Below the pieces are notes generated by a model, which was not told where the DNA came from, searched no databases, and saw only the letters and a program-made list of their open reading frames with translations. A program made the position numbers and the translations under genes. This document shows, piece by piece, positions 1 through 4,925 of a stretch of 5,025 bases of DNA. Position 1 is the stretch's first letter, and each line of letters starts with the position of its first letter. Source of the stretch: Betaproteobacteria bacterium (GTDB lineage Bacteria > Pseudomonadota > Gammaproteobacteria > Burkholderiales > Thiobacillaceae); the NCBI GenBank assembly GCA_020049245.1, contig JAIFLB010000150.1, positions 1 through 5,025 of the forward strand. Direction: 5' to 3'.

Positions 1-327
1 GCTGATCGACATACCGACGAGCTGATCGTGGGGATAGACGGCAAGCTGACCCACGAGCTTAGTCCCCGCTCTAACCTGGTCGCCAGCCTGGGAGTGGGTT
101 ACGACGTGATTGGCGACCAGGCCAGCATCACCGCTGCTTTCGCCGGGGCACCGGGCGCCTCCTTCGTCACCCAAGGCCTGGACCCCAGCCCGTGGATAGG
201 CCGGGCCGGCCTGGGACTGATTCACAACCTGGAGGGCGGCGCGGAGATCACCGCCCGCTATGACGCCGAGTACCGGTCTGAATTCCTCAACCAGACTGCT
301 TCGGTGAAGGTCCGCTGGGCGTTCTGA
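1..327 (+). CDS. Autotransporter beta-barrel domain protein, C-terminal end (partial)
   Basis: This is the last 108 codons of a gene that begins left of the window; frame 1 is open from the first base to the TGA at 325-327. The visible part alternates polar and hydrophobic residues in short strands separated by Gly/Asn/Asp turns (for example LVASLGVGYDVIGD, GRAGLGLIHNLEGG, EITARYDAEYRSEF), as in a transmembrane beta-barrel. It ends in ...VKVRWAF: a terminal Phe after alternating hydrophobic residues is the usual signal recognised by the BAM complex. This fits the C-terminal barrel of type V autotransporters, which anchors a secreted passenger in the outer membrane. The passenger lies outside the window, so its function cannot be stated. 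A GTG at 28 is in frame but is internal, since the coding pattern continues upstream. The next gene starts 14 bases after the stop, so co-transcription is possible. Another outer-membrane barrel family is the main alternative. Confidence 0.8.
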   Translation, partial: ADRHTDELIVGIDGKLTHELSPRSNLVASLGVGYDVIGDQASITAAFAGAPGASFVTQGLDPSPWIGRAGLGLIHNLEGGAEITARYDAEYRSEFLNQTASVKVRWAF

Positions 328-341
328 TCGGCCCGTACTCC

Positions 342-1211
342 ATGGCCCCGGGCGCGGGGGGGGGCCACCGGCAAAACCTGACCTTGCTGATAGTAGGGCT
401 GGTATTACTGGCTGGCTGCACCTCGGTGCCGCCCTCTGCGGAACGACTCGCCTTGGCGGATACCCTCGCCGCTACCCATTCCTGGCAGCGAGTGTCGATG
501 CCGACGAGTGAGTTTCGGCTCGCCGCCTACCTGCCGGTAAAGGCCAGCATGGGAGACCGGCTCACGGTCTACCTTGAGGGCGATGGCTTCGCATGGGAGA
601 ACCCCAGTCGACCCTCTGCCGATCCCACCCCCTTATCTCCCATGGGCCTGAAGCTGGCCCTGGCCGATTTTCGTTCCAGCGCAGGCGCTGGACCCGTGGC
701 TTACCTCGCGCGGCCGTGCCAGTTCACCACTGAGCTCGATCCGGCTTGCGCGGATATGTTCTGGACCGAGCGGCGCTTCGCCCCCCAGGTGGTCGATGCC
801 ACTAGCCAAGCCATGGATGCCTTGAAGGCAGGCTCAGGCGCTTCTCGCCTGCGGTTAGTGGGCTACTCTGGGGGAGGCGCCCTGGCAACCCTGCTGGCAG
901 CGCGGCGAAACGACGTGACCGAACTGGTCACCGTGGCCGGCAATCTGGACCATCGCGCATGGACAAGGCACCACCGACTGAAACCTTTGGACGGCTCCAT
1001 CAATCCGGCGGACATCCTCGCCACCATAGCGGCCGTGCCCCAGTGGCATTTCGCCGGCTCGGACGACCGGGTGGTTCCCGCCGAGCTCACCAGAGGCTTG
1101 GTCGCGAGCATGCCGGCGGGCAGCCCGGCAAGGTTTATCCTCGTGCCGGAGCAGGACCACCACTGCTGCTGGCCAGATATCTGGCCACAGTTGCTGGCTG
1201 ACCTGCCTTGA
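342..1211 (+). CDS. Lipoprotein with alpha/beta-hydrolase fold (putative esterase/lipase-like)
   Basis: A 289-residue protein. Residues 13-25 form a hydrophobic signal helix ending in the lipobox L-A-G-C with Cys26, so it should be lipidated and membrane-anchored after signal peptidase II cleavage. The mature part looks like an alpha/beta hydrolase: a strand with LEGDG (78-82) where the oxyanion loop is expected, the nucleophile elbow GYSGGG with Ser176, the acid GSDDRVVP (Asp241 or Asp242) after a strand, and the catalytic His in EQDHH (His273 or His274). Cys126, Cys136, Cys275 and Cys276 could form disulfides outside the cytoplasm. The substrate cannot be read from the sequence. ATG 342 is the only start that supplies an n-region (with His9 and Arg10) before the helix, but no good Shine-Dalgarno precedes it; coupling to the upstream gene is possible. 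A run of nine G (356-364) encodes part of the glycine-rich N-terminus and could slip. Fold and lipoprotein nature are fairly secure; function is not. Confidence 0.8.
   Translation: MAPGAGGGHRQNLTLLIVGLVLLAGCTSVPPSAERLALADTLAATHSWQRVSMPTSEFRLAAYLPVKASMGDRLTVYLEGDGFAWENPSRPSADPTPLSPMGLKLALADFRSSAGAGPVAYLARPCQFTTELDPACADMFWTERRFAPQVVDATSQAMDALKAGSGASRLRLVGYSGGGALATLLAARRNDVTELVTVAGNLDHRAWTRHHRLKPLDGSINPADILATIAAVPQWHFAGSDDRVVPAELTRGLVASMPAGSPARFILVPEQDHHCCWPDIWPQLLADLP
356..364 (+). repeat. Poly-G tract of nine bases near the lipoprotein start
   Basis: Nine consecutive G residues lie 14 bases after the first base of the ATG at 342, inside codons 5-8 of the lipoprotein gene. Homopolymer G or C tracts of this length near a 5' end are known slipped-strand sites in surface genes of several proteobacteria. 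Gain or loss of one G would shift the frame before the signal peptide. That it actually varies in this organism is inference. Confidence 0.6.
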
Positions 1212-1237
1212 ACCCAAAGCCAGCGGTTGACTGCGTT

Positions 1238-1264
1238 GTAGGAGCGTCCGCTTGCGGCGCGAGC
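1238..1264 (+). repeat. GTAG-type REP-like palindrome
   Basis: The element begins GTAGGAGCG and forms an imperfect hairpin: CCGC (1248-1251) pairs with GCGG (1254-1257) around a TT loop, extended by GCG... pairing of 1244-1246 with 1258-1260 around a bulged T at 1247. A leading GTAG tetranucleotide followed by a bulged GC-rich hairpin is the classical layout of bacterial REP sequences, and very similar GTAGGAGCG...GCGCGA elements are common between genes in Pseudomonas and relatives. It lies 26 bases after the lipoprotein stop, a normal extragenic location. It may stabilise the 3' end of the transcript; that role is inference. Confidence 0.6.
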
Positions 1265-1433
1265 GTTGAGGGATTGGCCCGCAAGGACTCCTGCAGCGTT
1301 TTCCGCCTCACCACCCGATAGGTGAATGGGGAAATCGGCCTCTCGCCAGCATCCAGGCGGCTTTCCGGATTTGTATCGATTCTCAAACAAAAGGGGGCAG
1401 CTTCGCCCAGGGAAACACTGAATAATTCGGCCC

Positions 1434-1502
1434 CGTCGTTCCCGCGAAGGCGGGAACCCAGTTAAATCAAGACACTGGATTCCCGCCTTCGCGGGGATGA
1501 CG
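1434..1502. repeat. Pair of inverted 28-base palindromic repeats
   Basis: The left arm (1434-1461) and right arm (1475-1502) are reverse complements at 25 of 28 positions, separated by 13 bases. Each arm also contains its own short palindrome, CCCGC-GAAG-GCGGG or its complement, so the unit could fold either as two small hairpins or one long one. The arm sequence is of the widespread proteobacterial type recalled as CTGGATTCCCGCCTTCGCGG...ATGACG, normally found between genes in many copies. Whether it is a non-autonomous mobile element or a REP-like unit cannot be settled from one copy. It could also act as a transcription barrier ahead of the hoxJ remnant, but no T-tract follows. Confidence 0.75.
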
Positions 1503-1528
1503 AATTAATCAGCGGTTCGTTACGGATT

Positions 1529-1567
1529 GCTGGCATTGGATGATCCGGACCGCTGGCATTGATGATC
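1529..1567 (+). repeat. Short imperfect direct repeat upstream of hoxJ remnant
   Basis: GCTGGCATTGGATGATC at 1529-1545 recurs at 1552-1567 lacking one base (GCTGGCATTGATGATC), a spacing of about two helical turns. It sits 35-73 bases upstream of the hoxJ start codon. The arrangement could be a tandem protein-binding site or a small local duplication; nothing in the sequence identifies a regulator. Confidence 0.5.
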
Positions 1568-1591
1568 GAGCGGGATCGGCGCGACCTGTAT

Positions 1592-1595
1592 AGGA
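1592..1595 (+). promoter_or_regulatory. Ribosome binding site of the hoxJ remnant
   Basis: AGGA lies six bases before ATG 1602. It supports this start over the overlapping frame that opens at 1559, and shows that the translation start of the decayed kinase gene is still intact. Confidence 0.55.
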
Positions 1596-1601
1596 TTCGC
1601 C

Positions 1602-2165
1602 ATGTTCAATCTTGTGCGACGCGAATCAAGCGCCTTCGTCTTTCAACCCATGTTCGGCACGCATTTCAGTCCCCTGATCCTCGCCGAAGGCTTGCAACGC
1701 CTGGGCGAGGACGCCTGGATCGAGCTGATCCAGAAGTTGGACGAGGTATGCAACGTTCTGCTGCAGTACGAGGTGGTGCTGGAGGAGTCGCAGCAGTTTG
1801 TGTTCTCGGTGCTGGCGTCGATGTCGGACATTCTGGTGGGATGCGGCCGGGACGGGCGTTTCGTCCGCTTGATGGAAGACCTGCCACCACTGATCGAAGG
1901 CACGGTGGAAGGCGCCGAGCGCACGCGCGACAGCGTCGACAGCAGCGAGGTGTGCTTCCGCGACAACGGTCCGGGCTTTCCGGAAGAAAATCTGGCGCAC
2001 CTGTTCGAGCCGTTCTTCACCACCAAGGCGGTGGGCAAGGGCACCGGGCTGGGGCTGGCGATCAGCTGCGGCATCATCGAGCGCCATGGCGGTAGTCTGG
2101 CCGCAAACAATTCCCCGGACGGCGGCGCCGTGTTCACCCTGCGTTTTCCCCTGGTGCGGCCATGA
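1602..2165 (+). pseudogene. hoxJ: Internally deleted HoxJ-type sensor histidine kinase (in-frame remnant)
   Basis: The 187-residue frame joins pieces of a PAS-containing histidine kinase of the HoxJ/HupT type, which with HoxA/HupR controls uptake-hydrogenase expression. Residues 1-62 match the N-terminal region; 63-86 (SQQFVFSVLASMSDILVGCG...) are the start of a PAS domain. Residues 88-113 (RLMEDLPPLIEGTVEGAERT...) correspond to the stretch after the dimerisation helix. Residues 117-185 are the end of the ATPase domain: G1 box DNGPG (121-125), F box FEPFFTTK (135-142), G2 box GTGLGL (147-152). Missing are the rest of PAS, the H box with the phosphorylated His, and the N box, so kinase activity is not expected. 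Losses lie near residues 86-88 and 113-116, perhaps also near 62. All preserve the frame. The stop overlaps the hoxV start by four bases (ATGA), so the gene may survive because its translation feeds hoxV. The family call is from remembered patterns. A misassembly is the main alternative to real decay. Confidence 0.75.
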
Positions 2166-3355
2166 ATCTGGAAGGCCGCATTGATATCTCGTTGCAACCT
2201 CGGGGCGATGCGCCTGCGACGGTGACTATCCAGTCGACGCGGCCGCAACTGGCGCAGAAGCTGCTGGCCGGACGCGCGCCCGACGAGGTGGCGCATCTGG
2301 TCGGCCTGATCTTCAGCCTGTGCGGCAAGGCGCAGCGGGTTGCCGCTGAGGTAGCTTGCGCGGCTGCGCAGGGTAGTTGGAGTAGGGCGGAAAAGCGCAG
2401 CGCCTTCCGCCATGATCCGGCTCATGCGGCGGAAGGCGCTACGCTTTTCCGCCCTACAGTTACTGACGGATCCCTTGGCGATGATCGCGAGGCCGCCGTG
2501 CTGCTGGAACTGGCGCAGGAACATGCCTGGCGCTTGCTGTTGAACTGGCCGGAACAGGCCGGCGCGCCGCTTGGTGTTGCGCCCGACATGGCCAGTCTGC
2601 TCTTGCTGCGCCAGGCCGCTGGCGATCCGGCGCGCTTCGCCGCGACGCTGGATGATTTACTGCGCACCACGCTGCTGGGTGAGCCGGCGGCGGATTGGCT
2701 GGCGCGCGATCTGGCTGGTTTCGATGCTTGGCGGCAGGCCGGCCAGACGCCGACAGCGCGTTTGTTCGCGGCGCTGGGCGATGGCGTTGATGCCGGCATC
2801 AGTCAGGTCGCCTTGCTGCCGTCGCTGGGACGGCTGACAGATGAGGCTGCGCGCGATCTGGCGCGGCGTGCGCTGGAGACGCCGGCTTTCTGTGCGCAGC
2901 CGCTGTGGCACGACGCGCCGGCGGAAACCGGCGGGCTGGCGCGGCTGGCAGAGCAGCCCCTGCTGGCTGCCTGGATTGAGCAACGCGGTCGCGGCACCGG
3001 TGCGCGTCTGCTTGCGCGTCTGCTGGAACTGGCGGCGCTGCCGGATCGACTGTTGGCGGATTTTTCGGAGACCAGCCCGGCGCTGGTTCGCGGCTGGTCG
3101 CTGGGCGACAATGCCGGCATCGCCGGGGTCGAGACTTCACGCGGTTTGTTGTTGCATGTGGTCCGCCTGCAGGCTGGCAAGGTTGCGGAATACCGCATCG
3201 TCGCGCCGACCGAATGGAACTTTCATCCCGCCGGCGCGCTGGCTCAGGCATTGTCCGGGCTGGCCTCCGGTGACGATCTGGCGGTGCGCGCGCGGCTGGT
3301 GGCGCAATCGCTGGACCCCTGCGTGGCTTTTGGAATTGAGGTGTGTGATGCATGA
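2162..3355 (+). CDS. hoxV: HoxV/HupK-type hydrogenase assembly protein with in-frame REP insertion
   Basis: A 397-residue relative of the [NiFe]-hydrogenase large subunit that has lost metal-binding Cys residues. The N-terminus (LEGRIDISLQ, then KLLAGRAPDEVAHLVGLIFSLCGKAQ) parallels the large subunit up to its first CxxC motif, but here only Cys54 remains and the second Cys is Ala57. The C-terminus DPCVAFGIEVCDA (385-397) parallels DPCxxC but keeps only Cys387, with Phe390 in place of the second Cys. In Ralstonia eutropha, HoxV is a maturation factor proposed to act as a scaffold for the iron-cyanide/carbonyl centre in the cytoplasm. Residues 74-99 are encoded by a REP palindrome (see 2382-2457) and look foreign beside the flanking AAEVACAAAQG and DDREAAVLLELAQEH; the protein would be some 26-35 residues shorter without it. 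The start overlaps the hoxJ stop (ATGA) with no strong ribosome site of its own, implying coupling. The stop overlaps hypA by eight bases. Family call is good; whether the protein works with its insert is unknown. Confidence 0.85.
   Translation: MNLEGRIDISLQPRGDAPATVTIQSTRPQLAQKLLAGRAPDEVAHLVGLIFSLCGKAQRVAAEVACAAAQGSWSRAEKRSAFRHDPAHAAEGATLFRPTVTDGSLGDDREAAVLLELAQEHAWRLLLNWPEQAGAPLGVAPDMASLLLLRQAAGDPARFAATLDDLLRTTLLGEPAADWLARDLAGFDAWRQAGQTPTARLFAALGDGVDAGISQVALLPSLGRLTDEAARDLARRALETPAFCAQPLWHDAPAETGGLARLAEQPLLAAWIEQRGRGTGARLLARLLELAALPDRLLADFSETSPALVRGWSLGDNAGIAGVETSRGLLLHVVRLQAGKVAEYRIVAPTEWNFHPAGALAQALSGLASGDDLAVRARLVAQSLDPCVAFGIEVCDA
2382..2457. repeat. REP-type palindrome inside hoxV
   Basis: The 30-base arms 2382-2411 and 2428-2457 are inverted copies matching at 29 of 30 positions (C2398 against A2441 is the only mismatch), around a 16-base spacer whose CATGA/TCATG ends can pair after a one-base bulge. 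Each outer end is GTAG (CTAC on the right), the hallmark tetranucleotide of REP elements, followed by GGCGGAAAAGCG. Such elements are normally extragenic; this one is read through in frame as residues 74-99 of HoxV with no stop codon. AGTT occurs on both sides (2375-2378 and 2458-2461) and might be a short target duplication, but four bases is weak evidence. Its sequence class differs from the element at 1238-1264. Confidence 0.9.
3338..3341 (+). promoter_or_regulatory. Ribosome binding site of hypA within the end of hoxV
   Basis: GAGG lies six bases before ATG 3348, inside the last codons of hoxV. It fixes the hypA start that gives the conserved N-terminus MHEMSLAEG, rather than any upstream start in the long open frame that continues back through hoxV. 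Confidence 0.7.
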
Positions 3356-3689
3356 AATGTCTTTGGCCGAGGGCATCCTTCAGATCGTCGAGGATGCCGC
3401 TCGCCAGCAGGGCTTCAAACGGGTGACCGAGGTGCGCCTGGAAATCGGCGCGTTGTCCGGCGTCGAAGTCGAGGCCTTGAGTTTTTGCCTGGACGTGGTG
3501 TTGAAGGGCGGCGTCGCCGAAGGCGCGCGGTTGGAACTGGAGAAAATTCCCGGCCGGGGGTATTGCCTCGGCTGTGGCGAGACGGTGCCGGTGCATGCGC
3601 TTTACGATGCTTGTCCGCTCTGCGGTAGCTATCAGGTGCAGGCCACCGGTGGCACGGAAATGCGGGTCAAGGATTTGTTGGTCGAATAA
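3348..3689 (+). CDS. hypA: Hydrogenase nickel incorporation protein HypA
   Basis: A 113-residue protein of normal length for HypA, the nickel metallochaperone that works with HypB to insert Ni into the hydrogenase large subunit in the cytoplasm. The N-terminus MHEMSLAEG has His2, the essential nickel ligand together with the amino terminus; ATG 3348 is therefore the right start although the frame is open much further upstream. The structural zinc site is complete: Cys73 and Cys76 in CLGC, Cys89 and Cys92 in CPLC. Between them lie the typical VRLEIGALSGVE segment (29-40) and the FCLDVVLKG helix (46-54). It overlaps hoxV by eight bases and precedes hypB by 16 bases, the usual hoxV/hupK-hypA-hypB order. 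No defect is visible. HybF is a close paralogue name, but the hypB neighbour favours hypA. Confidence 0.96.
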   Translation: MHEMSLAEGILQIVEDAARQQGFKRVTEVRLEIGALSGVEVEALSFCLDVVLKGGVAEGARLELEKIPGRGYCLGCGETVPVHALYDACPLCGSYQVQATGGTEMRVKDLLVE

Positions 3690-3693
3690 TTTC

Positions 3694-3698
3694 AGGAG
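3694..3698 (+). promoter_or_regulatory. Ribosome binding site of hypB
   Basis: AGGAG lies seven bases before ATG 3706. It selects this start, which yields the conserved MCTVCGCGQG terminus, over the earlier in-frame GTG-type starts that run back into hypA. Confidence 0.85.
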
Positions 3699-3705
3699 TC
3701 TGACT

Positions 3706-4752
3706 ATGTGTACAGTTTGCGGCTGCGGCCAGGGTGAAACGAAGATCGAGGGCCACGAGCACGCACATCCCCACGATCACGATCACCCGCATCCCCACGA
3801 TCACAACCACGACCACGAGCATGAGCACAGCCATGCCGACGGCAGCGTGCACAGCCATCCGCATGCGCACGAACACAGCCATGGCCACACCAGCCATGAT
3901 CATGCGCACGATCACCTGCATGACAGCAACACGCCGCACTACCACGAACACAAGGGCGAGCTGCACTACGGTCTAGGCCCCGCCCACGCGCATGCGCCGG
4001 GCATGAGCCAGGCGCGCATGGTGCAGATCGAGCAGGACATCCTGGGCAAGAACAATGGCTATGCCGCCGAGAACCGGCAGTATTTTGCCGAGCATGGCCT
4101 GTTCGCGATCAATCTGGTTTCCAGCCCCGGTTCGGGCAAGACCACGCTGCTGGTGAAGACCATCGAAGCCCTTGCCGGCAGCCTGTCGGTGGCGGTGGTG
4201 GAAGGCGATCAGCAGACCAGCAACGATGCCGATCGCATCCGCGCCACTGGGGCGGCGGCGATCCAGGTCAACACCGGCAAGGGCTGCCACCTCGACGCGC
4301 ACATGGTTGGCCATGCGCTGGAACGCCTGAACCTGCCTGACGACAGCCTGTTGATGATCGAAAACGTCGGCAATCTGGTCTGCCCGGCGGCGTTCGATCT
4401 GGGCGAGGCGCACAAGGTGGTGATCCTGTCGGTGACCGAGGGCGAGGACAAGCCGCTGAAATACCCGGACATGTTCCATGCCGCCGATCTGATGATCCTG
4501 AACAAGGTCGATCTGTTGCCGTATCTGAGCTTTGATGTCGACAAATGCATCGAATACGCGCACCGGATCAACCCCAAGCTGGAAGTGCTGAAGGTTTCCG
4601 CGACCACCGGCGAGGGTATGCAACGCTGGCTGGCCTGGTTGACCGAAGGCGTCGATGTCGCCGTCTCCGCGCGCCAGCAGAACGTGAATCTGCTCAGGCA
4701 ACGGATCGCCGAACTGGAAGCGCAACTGGCGCAACAGGCCGCTAAAGCCTAG
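3706..4752 (+). CDS. hypB: Hydrogenase nickel incorporation GTPase HypB
   Basis: A 348-residue SIMIBI-class GTPase that, with HypA, loads nickel into the [NiFe]-hydrogenase large subunit in the cytoplasm. It has three recognisable parts. First, the N-terminal CxxCGC high-affinity nickel motif (Cys2, Cys5, Cys7). Second, a His-rich stretch, residues 17-96, with 32 His in 80 residues, many alternating with Asp, Glu, Pro or Ala; such tails store nickel or zinc in other HypB proteins. Third, the G domain: P-loop SSPGSGKTT (139-147), VVEGDQQT (164-171), the metal-switch pair Cys194-His195 in GKGCHLDAHM, ENVGNLVCP (219-227) with Cys226, NKVD (266-269) for guanine recognition, and SATTGEG near the end. 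The last 25 or so residues (RQRIAELEAQLAQQAAKA) look like a coiled-coil helix. All catalytic motifs are present, so the gene appears functional. It is the last gene of the block; the usual hypF/hypC successors are absent and gyrA follows. Confidence 0.97.
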   Translation: MCTVCGCGQGETKIEGHEHAHPHDHDHPHPHDHNHDHEHEHSHADGSVHSHPHAHEHSHGHTSHDHAHDHLHDSNTPHYHEHKGELHYGLGPAHAHAPGMSQARMVQIEQDILGKNNGYAAENRQYFAEHGLFAINLVSSPGSGKTTLLVKTIEALAGSLSVAVVEGDQQTSNDADRIRATGAAAIQVNTGKGCHLDAHMVGHALERLNLPDDSLLMIENVGNLVCPAAFDLGEAHKVVILSVTEGEDKPLKYPDMFHAADLMILNKVDLLPYLSFDVDKCIEYAHRINPKLEVLKVSATTGEGMQRWLAWLTEGVDVAVSARQQNVNLLRQRIAELEAQLAQQAAKA

Positions 4753-4925
4753 TTTCACCTGCGGTCGGCCCAAGTGCCGGCCGGGCAATCGGCTCTGACG
4801 CGTCGCAAGGCCGAGATGCATCCCGGAAAAGGGGCTTTGCCGTGCTAAAATCAGCCGGCTTTTTTCAGTAAAAGCGCCAGTAAAAACAAACCGCTATCCA
4901 GCGCTAAAAATCGAGACGCCCCGCA
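4753..4925 (+). promoter_or_regulatory. gyrA leader with probable extended -10 promoter
   Basis: The interval between hypB and gyrA becomes AT-rich after 4843. TGCTAAAAT at 4843-4851 fits an extended -10 element (TGn plus TAAAAT, one base off TATAAT); no good -35 is seen at the expected distance. It would leave an untranslated leader of roughly 65-70 bases. An eight-pair stem with one G-U (4805-4812 with 4833-4840) precedes it, and a perfect AGCCGGCT palindrome followed by six T (4853-4865) lies just after it; the latter has no loop and so is not a proper terminator hairpin. CAGTAAAA occurs twice (4866-4873, 4878-4885). No strong Shine-Dalgarno precedes the gyrA ATG. Promoter assignment is by motif only. 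Confidence 0.4.

Larger units (their letters stand above)
1212..1601. other. Gene-free interval with repeats between the lipoprotein gene and the hydrogenase block
   Basis: These 390 bases carry no reading frame with recognisable protein character. They contain a GTAG-type REP-like hairpin (1238-1264), a pair of inverted palindromic repeats (1434-1502) and a short imperfect direct repeat (1529-1567). The open frames here, mostly on the - strand, run through the REP-like sequence or are shadows of the flanking genes. The block separates genes for cell-surface proteins from genes for hydrogenase maturation and probably marks a rearrangement boundary. The part at 1265-1433 shows nothing I can name. 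No convincing terminator or sigma-54 (-24/-12) promoter was found, although hydrogenase operons often use the latter. Confidence 0.6.

Noticed and set aside
1..1211. Idea that the autotransporter and lipoprotein form a new secretion or defence pair
   Set aside because: Only the barrel end is visible and adjacency of two surface genes is common; nothing ties them mechanistically.
1135..1390. Open frames on the - strand through the intergenic region, including peptide ANPSTLAPQADAPTT
   Set aside because: They read through the REP-like sequence at 1238-1264 and the tail of the lipoprotein gene. Peptides of this form are familiar spurious translations of such repeats, and there is no ribosome site or domain.
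1529..1567. Sigma-54 promoter suggested by two TGGCAT motifs
   Set aside because: No TTGC-like -12 element lies at the required spacing after either copy.
1559..2095. Overlapping + frame of 178 codons across hoxJ
   Set aside because: Arg- and Gly-rich composition without domain character. The 1602-2165 frame has the kinase motifs and a ribosome site.
2841..3347. Long upstream extension of the hypA frame through hoxV
   Set aside because: The extension is low-quality, rich in Arg, Trp and Cys; HypA must begin at MHEM with His2 for nickel binding, and GAGG precedes that ATG.
2799..3596. 265-codon - strand frame antisense to hoxV and hypA
   Set aside because: Rich in Pro, Ala and Arg, as expected from the reverse of GC-rich coding DNA; no motif seen.
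3754..3993. The His-rich DNA segment as a possible CRISPR or tandem repeat array
   Set aside because: The periodicity comes from alternating CAY/GAY/GCN codons in the HypB tail. There are no constant repeats with variable spacers.
3973..4821. 282-codon - strand frame antisense to hypB
   Set aside because: It mirrors the hypB frame and has no domain character, whereas hypB has all its motifs.
4853..4865. Intrinsic terminator: AGCCGGCT followed by six T
   Set aside because: The palindrome has no loop, so it cannot form a normal RNA hairpin, and it lies just downstream of the likely promoter.
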